DNA from: Bdellovibrio sp.
GTDB taxonomy: Bacteria; Bdellovibrionota; Bacteriovoracia; Bacteriovoracales; Bacteriovoracaceae
Assembly (NCBI GenBank): GCA_022729855.1
Contig: DZBG01000020.1
Coordinates: 1-33,823, forward strand
Length of the DNA stretch: 33,823 nucleotides
Reading direction: 5' to 3'
In this document: piece after piece, positions 16,057-25,200 of the stretch
Layout: every line of letters starts with the position of its first letter
Position numbering within the stretch: the stretch's first letter is position 1
Program-made: the position numbers and the translations under genes
The notes under the pieces: generated by a model
The model's database searches: none
The model's input: the letters and a program-made list of their open reading frames with translations, nothing else
Told to the model about the DNA's origin: nothing

Positions 16057-17817
16057 ATGGCCAAGTACGATCTGGACACAATTCGACATTCAACTGCTCA
16101 CTTGATGGCACAAGCTATTATTGAACTCTTTCCAAATGAAACAGTTCAACTTGGAATTGGCCCGACCATTGAAAATGGTTTTTATTACGATGTTGAAATG
16201 GAAACCAGACTGACGGATGAGTCACTGGTGCAAATTGAAGAGAAGATGAGAGAGATCATCAAGCGTGCTCTTCCTATTACTCGTCATGAAGTTTCTCGTG
16301 CTGAGGCCATCACTTATTTTAAAAATTTAAAACAAGATCTTAAGTGTGAACTCATCCGTGATCTCCCAGAAGGTGAAGTCATTAGTTATTACACTCAAGG
16401 TGATACATTTGCCGATCTCTGTACTGGCCCACACGTCATGAATACAGGACATCTTCCTCAGTTCTTTAAACTTCTCCATACGGCAGGAGCTTATTGGCGT
16501 GGAGATCAGACACGTCCAATGCTTCAACGTATTTATGCTGCTTCTTTCGAGAAGAAAGCTGAGCTTGAGCAACATCTTACAGAAATGGAAGAGGCTAAAA
16601 AACGTGACCACAGAAAACTTGGAAAAGAGCTTGAGCTTTTTATCTTTGATCCAGTCGCACCGGCCTCACCATTCTTCATGCCTAAGGGTGCTCTACTCTA
16701 TAATGGTCTTGTTGAATTCATGAGACGAATTTATACAAAGTTTGGTTACCAAGAAGTGATCACTCCACAAATTTTAGATGTGGATCTTTGGCATACTTCT
16801 GGCCACTACGAAAAATATCACGAGAATATGTACTTCACACAAATTGATGAAAGAGAATTTGCTCTTAAGCCAATGAACTGTCCATGTCATATGCTCATGT
16901 TCTCACACTTCCGTTATTCATACCGTGATCTTCCTCTTCGCTTTGCGGATTTTGGTCGTCTTCACCGTTATGAAAAATCAGGAGTAGTTTCAGGACTGAC
17001 TCGTGTTCGTACTTTCTGCCAAGATGACGCCCATATTTTTATTCAGTTTGATGGTATCCAAGAAGAGATTCAAACTCTTATGGATATGTTCTTTACTGCT
17101 TATGAACATTTTGGATTTAAGAAAATTAAAATTGGTCTTTCTACTCGTCCTGAAAAGAGAGTGGGAAGTGATGAGACTTGGGACAAAGCAGAGTCTGCCC
17201 TTAAGTCAGCTCTTGATAATTCAGGCAGAGACTATTTTGTGAATGAAGGCGATGGCGCTTTCTACGGGCCAAAAATTGATATCCAAGTGGCCGATGCTAT
17301 CGGACGTTATTTCCAGCTTGGAACAATTCAGCTTGATTTCCAACTTCCTGATCGCTTTGATTTAAAATTTGCGAATCAAAATGGAGAGATGGAGCGCCCA
17401 GTGGTTATCCACCGTGCCCTTCTCGGCTCACTTGAAAGATTTATCGGTGTTTATATTGAACACGTGGCCGGCGCATTCCCTTTCTGGTTGGCCCCTGAAC
17501 AAATCGTGATTATTCCTGTAAAAAATGAACTTCACCTTGAGTACTCTCAAAATCTTGCTAAGAAATTAAAGCTTCAAGGCTATAGAGTTCGTGTTGATGA
17601 TCGTAATGAATCAATGGGACTTAAAACTCGCCAAGCACAAACAGGAAAAATTCCTTATATGCTTGTAGTTGGGGATAAAGAAATGCAAACAGATTGCGTG
17701 AGCATTCGTAATTATGGTGCGCTCAAAGCTGAGACTGTGACGAATGAGCAGGCCTTTGAACTTTTTAAAACGATGGATGCCGAAAAGGTTCCTGCTTCTT
17801 TAAGAGATATTGTTTAA
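16057..17817 (+). CDS. thrS: Threonyl-tRNA synthetase lacking the TGS domain
   Basis: Charges tRNA-Thr and clears mischarged serine. The protein begins directly with the editing domain: RHSTAHLMAQA carries the HxxxH pair (His11, His15), and LCTGPH carries Cys123 and His127. The class II catalytic core follows, with KPMNCPCHM (zinc Cys), motif 2 LHRYEKSGVVSGLTRVRTF, and motif 3 VIHRALLGSLERFIGVYIEH. The anticodon-binding domain ends the protein. At 586 residues it is about 55 shorter than E. coli ThrRS, the size of the missing N-terminal TGS domain. An in-frame stop at 16039-16041 rules out a longer start. ddl follows after 12 bases. Confidence 0.96.
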   Translation: MAKYDLDTIRHSTAHLMAQAIIELFPNETVQLGIGPTIENGFYYDVEMETRLTDESLVQIEEKMREIIKRALPITRHEVSRAEAITYFKNLKQDLKCELIRDLPEGEVISYYTQGDTFADLCTGPHVMNTGHLPQFFKLLHTAGAYWRGDQTRPMLQRIYAASFEKKAELEQHLTEMEEAKKRDHRKLGKELELFIFDPVAPASPFFMPKGALLYNGLVEFMRRIYTKFGYQEVITPQILDVDLWHTSGHYEKYHENMYFTQIDEREFALKPMNCPCHMLMFSHFRYSYRDLPLRFADFGRLHRYEKSGVVSGLTRVRTFCQDDAHIFIQFDGIQEEIQTLMDMFFTAYEHFGFKKIKIGLSTRPEKRVGSDETWDKAESALKSALDNSGRDYFVNEGDGAFYGPKIDIQVADAIGRYFQLGTIQLDFQLPDRFDLKFANQNGEMERPVVIHRALLGSLERFIGVYIEHVAGAFPFWLAPEQIVIIPVKNELHLEYSQNLAKKLKLQGYRVRVDDRNESMGLKTRQAQTGKIPYMLVVGDKEMQTDCVSIRNYGALKAETVTNEQAFELFKTMDAEKVPASLRDIV

Positions 17818-17829
17818 ACTGAGGTTTTT

Positions 17830-18828
17830 ATGACGACGAAAAATATTCTTCTTCTTTGTGGTGGTGGGAGTGCTGAGCATGAGGTCTCTCTCCGTTCAGT
17901 TAAGTTTTTTGAAGAATGTCTCAGTCAGTTCAGCGATTTTAGAACCATCAAGATTGAAATCGATAAACAAGGTCAATGGGTTGATGGTTCAGGAAAAAGA
18001 TATCTTCTCGATGGAAAAAAGTTTCTTCGTGCGTTTGAGCAAGATGGTGATCCAGGATTAAAGATTGATGTGGCGATCCCTTGTATTCACGGTTACCCAG
18101 GTGAAACAGGAGATCTTCAATCATATTTTGAAATGATTCACCTCCCTTATATTGGGTGTAATTCAGAAACCAGTAAGATGTGCTTTAATAAGATCACAAC
18201 AAAAATGTGGGCCACAGCTTTAGGAGTTGAAAACACTCCTTATATTTTCTTTTCTGAAAATAATGAAATCACTGATTCAAAAGTTTTAGAGTTTCAAAAA
18301 ACCTACGGCGATATCGTAGTCAAAGCTTCTAACCAAGGATCATCTGTTGGTTGTTATATGGTGGCGGCCAATGAGTCTCCTTTAAAAGTTCTTAAAGAGG
18401 CTTTCACTCTCTCTCCTTTTGTTCTCATTGAAAAAAGAATGAGACCTCGTGAATTAGAGGTTTCAGTTTATGAATTTGATGGAAAATTTCAGGTGTCATA
18501 CCCTGGTGAAATTCTAACTCCTTCAACGACTTTTTATACTTATGAAGAGAAGTACTCGAGTGCGAGCCAGTCAACGACCATGGTCAAAGTAGAGAATTTA
18601 ACTCCTGATCAGGTTCAGACAATTACCGACTATGCTACTAAACTTTATCATGGCCTCAAGATCAGACATCTCTCACGCATTGATTTTTTCCTCGATAACG
18701 GAAAAATTTATTTAAATGAGATTAATACTTTTCCTGGATTAACCTCAATTTCAATGTTCCCCAAGATGATGGAAGCAAATGGGCACTCTTTTAAGGCCTA
18801 TATCGGCCAACTTATTAATAACTTGTAA
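17830..18828 (+). CDS. ddl: D-alanine--D-alanine ligase
   Basis: Joins two D-Ala using ATP for the peptidoglycan precursor, in the cytoplasm. The N-terminal GGGSAEHEVSLRS motif is the Ddl signature, and IHGYPGETGDLQ matches the conserved HG..GE.G..Q. The ATP-grasp core has VVKASNQGSSVG. The C-terminal block RIDFFLDNGKIYLNEINTFPGLTSISMFP holds metal-binding Glu and Asn. Length 332 is normal. TGAGG precedes the ATG, and it is probably co-transcribed with thrS. Confidence 0.95.
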   Translation: MTTKNILLLCGGGSAEHEVSLRSVKFFEECLSQFSDFRTIKIEIDKQGQWVDGSGKRYLLDGKKFLRAFEQDGDPGLKIDVAIPCIHGYPGETGDLQSYFEMIHLPYIGCNSETSKMCFNKITTKMWATALGVENTPYIFFSENNEITDSKVLEFQKTYGDIVVKASNQGSSVGCYMVAANESPLKVLKEAFTLSPFVLIEKRMRPRELEVSVYEFDGKFQVSYPGEILTPSTTFYTYEEKYSSASQSTTMVKVENLTPDQVQTITDYATKLYHGLKIRHLSRIDFFLDNGKIYLNEINTFPGLTSISMFPKMMEANGHSFKAYIGQLINNL

Positions 18829-18881
18829 GTTTTTGCCTTCCTCACTTTAGGTTCTATTACTGTGTTATTATTAAGTCATTG

Positions 18882-19898
18882 ATGACTCAAATAATAGAAT
18901 CGTATATCGATCAACATAAACTTGCCTTACAACTTAGACCCATACTTGTGGGGGAGTTGTTTCTCGCCAAAAAACTAAAATCTTCGGCCTATATTTTTCG
19001 CGATCAACTCTTTGTCGAAATTATCAAAGAAACTCAGGTCGCTACTAAAGAACTCATCACTAGGCTGATTAAAGATAATATCCGCGAAGTTTATATTTCA
19101 TTTGATGATTATAAAGAGATTAAATCCCAACTTGAGCTAGCACTTATTAAACTCACCCGCTCACTTTCGGTAGGCGACCCTGTTGAGAACGGAACTAAGC
19201 ATTTAAAGCTGCTTTCACTCAATATGAGTGGTCTCTATCAAGATCCGCACAATGATGACCTCTTGATGCTCCAAGTTCAGAGTACACAGAATTTAAGTAA
19301 GTTTCTTTTGGAGAATAAAAAACTTCAGTCACACTTCTTTCAGAACTTAGTGAATGAAAATTTTCATTTTACTATTATTCAGCCATTGCTCTCATCAGTG
19401 ATGCTTCTCTCATTTCTTCAATCCATTCATTTGTTTCATGATAAAGAAATTGAGAGTTTGTTTCTGACTAGTTATGTGAAAGATTTGGGATTCGCGATCA
19501 TCCCTGAAATGAAATATGACCAAAAAATTCTCTCACCTCATGATCAGAACTTATTTGCTCAACATGCTAACTTCTCTCATGACCTTCTCGATGGAAGAAT
19601 TCCTTTAAGTAAAAACTATCTCAATATAATCAAGTATCACCACTTCCTGAATGACCGTATGAAGGAAGTTATTAGCAAGGATAAAACAAACAATTCTAAT
19701 CAGGATATGGGCTTTGGCCTTGAAATTGTTCTGGTTTCTGTGTTTGATATGCTTGTGGCGATGACTCATGCTCGCCCCTATAGACGTCCAATGTCACTTT
19801 ATCAGTCTCTTGAAATCATCAAGCGTATGATTGCTGATGATTATCCTCAGGAATTTAAAGCACTAGTAATCTTCTTAAAGCAATTTTTCCGACAATAA
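18882..19898 (+). CDS. Degenerate HD-GYP-like domain protein
   Basis: Probably a signalling protein related to cyclic-di-GMP phosphodiesterases but catalytically altered. The N-terminal 130 residues are of unknown type (YIFRDQLFVEIIK..., like the N-terminal domain of many HD-GYP proteins). The C-terminal half follows the HD-GYP plan: FLTSYVKDLGFAIIP where HD-GYP has A.LHDIGK..IP, then LSPHDQNLFAQHANFSHDLL, KYHHFLND, and VSVFDMLVAMTHARPYRRP, which matches D.yda.ts.RpYr. The HD pair is Lys-Asp and the GYP triad is missing, so hydrolysis is doubtful and a binding role is likelier. I start at ATG 18882, directly after an in-frame TTG. Confidence 0.75.
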   Translation: MTQIIESYIDQHKLALQLRPILVGELFLAKKLKSSAYIFRDQLFVEIIKETQVATKELITRLIKDNIREVYISFDDYKEIKSQLELALIKLTRSLSVGDPVENGTKHLKLLSLNMSGLYQDPHNDDLLMLQVQSTQNLSKFLLENKKLQSHFFQNLVNENFHFTIIQPLLSSVMLLSFLQSIHLFHDKEIESLFLTSYVKDLGFAIIPEMKYDQKILSPHDQNLFAQHANFSHDLLDGRIPLSKNYLNIIKYHHFLNDRMKEVISKDKTNNSNQDMGFGLEIVLVSVFDMLVAMTHARPYRRPMSLYQSLEIIKRMIADDYPQEFKALVIFLKQFFRQ

Positions 19899-19966
19899 TT
19901 GCTTTCCAAAGCCTGTCAAATTTCTAACAATTAAATCTAGATCATGCACTATTCTAAGGAGGGAAT

Positions 19967-20185
19967 ATGGCCCAAGAGATCAGTCCGGTAACAGGTATTA
20001 TCGAAGAAGACAAAGTTGTGATCGACTTTGGAGAATTCGAAGGAAAGTCAGTCCTAGAAATTGCTGACACTCGCCCTGATTTTTATGATTTTCTCGTTCA
20101 ACAAAAAGAACAAGGAAATTTTGCCATTCGTAGAACACGCGATAAAATTTTTCGCCTCTACGTGCAACAAACTCACCTTCAGTAA
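19967..20185 (+). CDS. Small conserved-looking cytoplasmic protein (DUF3820-like)
   Basis: A 72-residue acidic protein without signal peptide or membrane segment. The core VIDFGEFEGKSVLEIADTRPDFYDFLVQQKEQG resembles the DUF3820 pattern (FGK..GK.i.ei...d..Y..wl), whose function is not established. The Shine-Dalgarno AAGGAGG is perfect and well spaced, so strong translation is likely. A perfect terminator hairpin follows. I am confident it is a gene, less so of the family. Confidence 0.75.
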   Translation: MAQEISPVTGIIEEDKVVIDFGEFEGKSVLEIADTRPDFYDFLVQQKEQGNFAIRRTRDKIFRLYVQQTHLQ

Positions 20186-20189
20186 ATTG

Positions 20190-20225
20190 TTTTGGGACAA
20201 CACCTGTTGTCCCAAAAATATTTTT
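20190..20225 (+). terminator. Perfect 13-bp hairpin terminator
   Basis: TTTTGGGACAACA and TGTTGTCCCAAAA are perfect complements around a two-base centre, followed by ATATTTTT. It ends the small protein gene. The T-rich tail reaches the ATG of the FecR-domain gene, which then has no Shine-Dalgarno. Confidence 0.8.
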
Positions 20226-20921
20226 ATGATTATTTTTCTCCTCTCTTTTATTCTCACTCTTTCAGTTTCTTTCGCAGAAGTAGGAAAAGTTATTTCTCTT
20301 TATGGAAGTGGCACGACCACACTCATTAGAAATGGTAATGAAACAAATTTGACCCCAGAAACACTGTTTGAAAAAGATGATGAGATTCGCACCACAAACT
20401 CAACGGCCATTCTACATATCTACCCTTCTTCGCAAATTGCTGTTGGCCAGAACTCACAAATAAAAATCACTGAATCAATTATCACTGAAGACGAAAATAA
20501 TACAGAGGTCAGCGAATCCATCATTAATCTTATTAAAGGTTTTCTCCGCCTTCAGATTACAAAAGAGGCAGATCAAAAGATTGATCAGAAGGTTGTCGCC
20601 AAGGATGTTACCTTTGGTGTGCGAGGGACTGATTTTGAAGTGAATATAGATGATGAAGGTGCTGATCTTGACGTTTACGAGGGCGAAGTAGAAGTCTCAT
20701 CTCCTGAAGTTCAGACTTTTGTCCCAGAAATCGTAAAAAGAGATCAAGGTTTCAGATTTTCAAGAAAAGAAAAAAAGTTTCAACGAAGAAAATTTGCTTC
20801 TCGTCTTAAAGATGCAAGATTCATGAATCGCCAAGAATTACGCAAGAAGTGGAGGGCGAAAAGATCGGCCAGAAAAGACTCTAGAAAACAAAGAGCCGTC
20901 AGAAGAAAAAGAAGAAACTAA
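20226..20921 (+). CDS. Periplasmic FecR-domain protein with a strongly basic C-terminus
   Basis: A signal peptide (IIFLLSFILTLSVSFA) leads into a FecR domain: GKVISLYGSGTTTLIRNG, FEKDDEIRTTNSTAILHIYPSSQ, VVAKDVTFGVRGTDFEVNI and LDVYEGEVEVSSP. FecR domains in non-regulatory proteins are thought to bind ligands or cell-envelope partners. From about residue 180 the protein is a run of Lys and Arg (RKEKKFQRRK..., WRAKRSARKDSRKQR), which could bind nucleic acid, LPS or peptidoglycan. I start at the ATG at 20226, which gives a clean signal peptide; the longer frame crosses the terminator. Its stop overlaps the convergent Nudix gene by four bases. Confidence 0.82.
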   Translation: MIIFLLSFILTLSVSFAEVGKVISLYGSGTTTLIRNGNETNLTPETLFEKDDEIRTTNSTAILHIYPSSQIAVGQNSQIKITESIITEDENNTEVSESIINLIKGFLRLQITKEADQKIDQKVVAKDVTFGVRGTDFEVNIDDEGADLDVYEGEVEVSSPEVQTFVPEIVKRDQGFRFSRKEKKFQRRKFASRLKDARFMNRQELRKKWRAKRSARKDSRKQRAVRRKRRN

Positions 20922-22258
20922 ATTCTCCCCTCTCCTCGTAACTTATCTAAATGTTTATTGATATTTTCTAAAGCGTAAGGCCAAAGTTTTGGACTAATCT
21001 CTGCATAGATTTCTTTGAGCATCTCTTCAGCACTGGCCCCTTTCTGATGAGCAATAAGAACTTGCTCCTCTCGCATTTTCCTGTGCTCAAGTGTTTTTTG
21101 AAGAATATTAGGACCACCAAGACCGATACCATGAGAAGGGAAAACAACCATCGGATTGTAAGCGATCACTTTCTCCAGGGTCGTGAAATACTTTTTCATA
21201 TCCCCTTCACTACCACCAATAACCACTGTTCCAATTCCTTGAAAGAGATCTCCGGCAAGAAACCAGCGCATATTATCAGGGGCCAGGGCAAGCTGTCCTT
21301 CATCGTGTCCAGGAATCGCATGTACGTAAACAGGACGGCCAAGCCAAGAAGTCAGGTGATCACCATCTTTGGCAAACTCTACTTCAACTCCTGCGAAATA
21401 CTCTGGATCTTTTTGAAGTAAACGCTCATGCGTATACTGACTTAAGATCATTTTAACTTTGAGCTCTCGGGCCAGTCTTGGAGAAAACTGGTGATGATCA
21501 GGGTGCTGGTGAGTAATAAAAATTCCACTCACCACAAAATGCGATAATGTCGTCTTAAATTTTAAGTACTCAGCTTCATCTTTGGGAGAGGGATCAATAA
21601 TTAACTTAAATTGATCACCAATTAAAAAAGCATTGGTTCTAGTTGCCGGCGGCAAAGTATTTGAAAGAGGCATAATTTGAATCATGCCTTTAAGATTTTC
21701 GATAAAGGGAACTTCATTTTCCCCATCAAACTCAAAATTAAGATCTTTAATCTCTGTGAGCGCAAGATTTTTACCAAGTTCTTGTATGACTTTAATCACC
21801 GGAGGAACAGCCAAGACTTCTCCATGCTCGTACTTGTGAAGTAAGTCAGCGGCCTTCATCCATTCAGCAAACTGTGCCTCATTGGCATCAACTACAAACT
21901 TAGGTTTTTCTTTTAAGTTGATTTTAAAAAAGTATGTGGCAAATCTCAGGGGATTAAAATCTGGAGTTGTGGCAAGCCCAATAAAGTCCCAAGCAGTAAT
22001 CCCACCACTTTTATAGAGATCGCCGAGATTGATCCCTAGCTCTTCTTCCGCCTCTCTCACGACGGCTCCAATAAGCTTGGGATTCATTGCTTTAAAGTGA
22101 TTTTCATCAATGGTTAGCTTGTCATCGTCTGATTCAACTTTTCCACCAGGGAAGGCCCAGTAGCCTGGAAAGGCCTTAAGAAAATTTTGTCGTTGGATAA
22201 TGAAAATTTCATCACCACAAGTTAGAATAATGGAAACAGCATCAATGATTCGGCTCAT
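20918..22258 (-). CDS. Nudix hydrolase fused to a metallo-beta-lactamase-fold hydrolase
   Basis: Two enzymes in one chain. Residues 1-165 are a Nudix domain: WAFPGGKVE (about 34-42) and REAEEELGI (68-76) make the Nudix box, with an insertion of about 20 residues between them. Residues about 190-440 are an MBL fold with THQHPDHH (His250, His252, Asp254, His255), PGHDEGQ, LAGDLF and FPSHG, close to LACTB2-type hydrolases. A CoA or nucleotide-linked thioester substrate would suit both parts, but this is inference. It starts three bases after the IOR gene and is its operon partner. Confidence 0.85.
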   Translation of the reverse strand: MSRIIDAVSIILTCGDEIFIIQRQNFLKAFPGYWAFPGGKVESDDDKLTIDENHFKAMNPKLIGAVVREAEEELGINLGDLYKSGGITAWDFIGLATTPDFNPLRFATYFFKINLKEKPKFVVDANEAQFAEWMKAADLLHKYEHGEVLAVPPVIKVIQELGKNLALTEIKDLNFEFDGENEVPFIENLKGMIQIMPLSNTLPPATRTNAFLIGDQFKLIIDPSPKDEAEYLKFKTTLSHFVVSGIFITHQHPDHHQFSPRLARELKVKMILSQYTHERLLQKDPEYFAGVEVEFAKDGDHLTSWLGRPVYVHAIPGHDEGQLALAPDNMRWFLAGDLFQGIGTVVIGGSEGDMKKYFTTLEKVIAYNPMVVFPSHGIGLGGPNILQKTLEHRKMREEQVLIAHQKGASAEEMLKEIYAEISPKLWPYALENINKHLDKLRGEGRI

Positions 22259-22261
22259 GAC

Positions 22262-25200
22262 TTATCCTACCTTATACTTAGCTGCAGCGGCATAACGAAT
22301 CTCGCGGTAGCCTTTTACTTCTTCTAGCTCACGAAGGCGTTTAGGAGAAACTTTGCCTAAAAGTTCCTGACGAATAACTGAAGAGAGTCTTCGTTCTTCT
22401 TTATGCCAATTTGGCATTAGAACTCGGAGCATTCTCATATGTCTCATCATTTTGAGCATCCAAACTTTTGGAGAAAAATCAAATTCAATTTTTTGACCAA
22501 AAATATCAAAGGCGGGTCTATTGATATGAACAACTTTATAGCTTGAACCTAGACTCATATATCGCTGTTGATCCTTAAAAACTTTTACCGGAGAGATCAT
22601 TTGATGAGAAACATAGACCTCATCTTTAATCCAATAAGTTTTGGCAAGAGTTCTAAGTGAACGTTTTAAATCATCACTTTGATAAAGTTCTTTTAATTTA
22701 AATGCATCTTCAATAAATGCGGGCACAGACTTACCTTGATCAAAGACGAATATATCGTGCACGTACTGAGCAATATGTTCAGAATCGATTTCAGGAAAAT
22801 GTCTGATCAATTGATTTTTATAATTATCAAAAAGAGCAGAGAACCTTGTTGGTTCTTGCCATGGATAGGCCACAAGCTTCACTGACTCTTCCCAAAGATT
22901 TGTAGGGGCTGCTTCAGTCGCCTCTAGTTTTAATGTGCCCAAGTACCACTCTCGTCCCATTTGAAAAGCGATCCAATTATTCTCAAACTCTGCCTTGGGA
23001 ACAGCTCTTTTAATCGCCCCCTCTAAACTTTTTAAAGAGAAAGGCATTCTTCCCGCTTGATAAACAATACCAAGTAACATGGCCGACGAATAAACTGATT
23101 TTTCAAATTGTTTAAAACAGATCTCTTTCATTGGGGCCATTATTAAACGGTCACCAAGTTTTTCTTTAAGTTCGGCCTGAAGTAATTCTTTAGTCATTGG
23201 ATTTGTATCTATTCCACGATCAAGAAGAATTGAAAGTGGGATTTGGAAATCTTCATCCAGGACTAGCATTCCTTGAGGGCCAAGATAATCAAGAGCACGG
23301 GCCCCTTCAAGTAAATCCGGAGAAAGAACAAGATCAGAACTAGAAAGCGGAATAACTTGTCCGTGAGATTTTTTATTTGAATAAACGGCGACATGACTTG
23401 AAACAGAACCGTTTCTTTGGGCCAATCCCTTTTGATCTACGAATTTGAAATCAAGATCAGTACGCCCTTCCATCTCACGACTTGCTTCTGCTAGCACGCG
23501 AGAGATAGTTGTGACCCCTGAACCACCGACACCAATAACAATGGCCCTAAAGTCATTACCAGCAGCGACTTGATCCATATTTTTAACGACAACTGGTTCA
23601 GGTAATACTTTAGTCGCCAGTTTTTTAGCTTCTGTTTTATATTTTGTCGGATGATAGTCATAAACATTCACAAGTTCAAATGAAGGACAGGCCTTAATTT
23701 TTGTACAGTACGAATCAGACACACAAATCTGTGGATCAATCATAACCTTTGTTCCGTAAGCATCACTTGTTTGTGAAAGGCCCGGACAACCAGTCATATC
23801 CACACAGGCCCTGCAATCTTCACAGGCCAGAGTATTAATTTGATAAAATCTGCGAACAGCTTCTGTTTCACCTTTGGCAAAAAGTTTTCTCTCTTCACGT
23901 TTTTTTCTTCCGTGAAAAGTCAGTCCACATTCTTTGTTTGAAACAATGACTTTTGTTCCAGGTCTTTTGACTAAATCTAAAAGTAGATTTTTATAGAAAT
24001 AACGATCCGAAGGATTAACCTCAATGGCCTCAGTGACACGAAGAGATTTGGCCACCTCAAGCATTTTTTGGCGAGGTCTCACATATCCCTCTACTGAGAC
24101 TCCTGAGCCTGGACTCATCTGATGCCCAGTCATCGCCGTATTATCATTATCAAGAAGGATATAAGTAATATTATGCCCAAGCTGAACTGAGTTTGAAATT
24201 GAAGTCAGCCCTGAGTGGAAAAAAGTTGAATCTCCCATTAAGACCACAGATGGATTAGAGGTAAAAATATCTGCTCCGGCAGCTAGAGAGCCACCTTGTC
24301 CCATGGCCGAGAGATCATGCATTTCTTTAAAAGGTTCAAGAAATGAAAGTGAATAACAACCTACATCTCCGTGAGAGATAAGATTGATTTGATCTTTTAC
24401 AAGTGCCGCCCTTACCTCTTTCATTACAGAAAGAGTTTCTCTGTGTGGGCATCCCGGACAAAATGTAGGGAGTCTTTTAGGAACCAAGAGATCTAGTTTT
24501 AAAGGAGCCGGTAAATCTTTAAGACAAACATCATTTGATTTTTGCCAATCTAGAATATCTAAAAATTCTTGAAGTTTTTTATAAATGATTTCATAAGTAA
24601 GTCCACCGAAAGCAAGAAATCCCTCAAGAGTTTTATCCCCTGCTTGAAATTCCTTACCATAGACAGGGTACGAGAGATTAGACTTCAACATAAGGTCTTT
24701 AACCTCTGCTTCAAGAAAGCCACGTTTCTCTTCTACGACAATAAGTTTTGAAATATTTTTTAGGAATGGAAGCATTTGCTTAGTATTAAGTGGGTACGAA
24801 CTTGCGGCTTTATAAAGTCTGAACTTACCCAGAAGATCACTTTCTTCTAAAACCTGTTTAAGTGTTTCAAAAACAGCTCCGCCTGAAATAATTCCAATTT
24901 CTGATTTTGGATTTCCAAATTCAAGATCAAGCATTAATGATTCCAAAACCTCTTTCATTTTAGGAAAGCGATTCATAATCATTTCTTTATCTGCGATTAA
25001 TGAATTAGGTGGCACCATTACGTTGGCACTTAAATTAAAAGTCGCGGGATCAAGCTCTACCAGCTTATGAGAAACTTCAAGTGGTTCACCCACTTCTACT
25101 CGTCCACCACCCTCGGCCATAAAAGTTGTTAAAAGAAGTCCTGTGTAAACGGAACTTCTTTGAGAAATTTCTAAGGCCTTAATCATCCAATCTTTTAATT

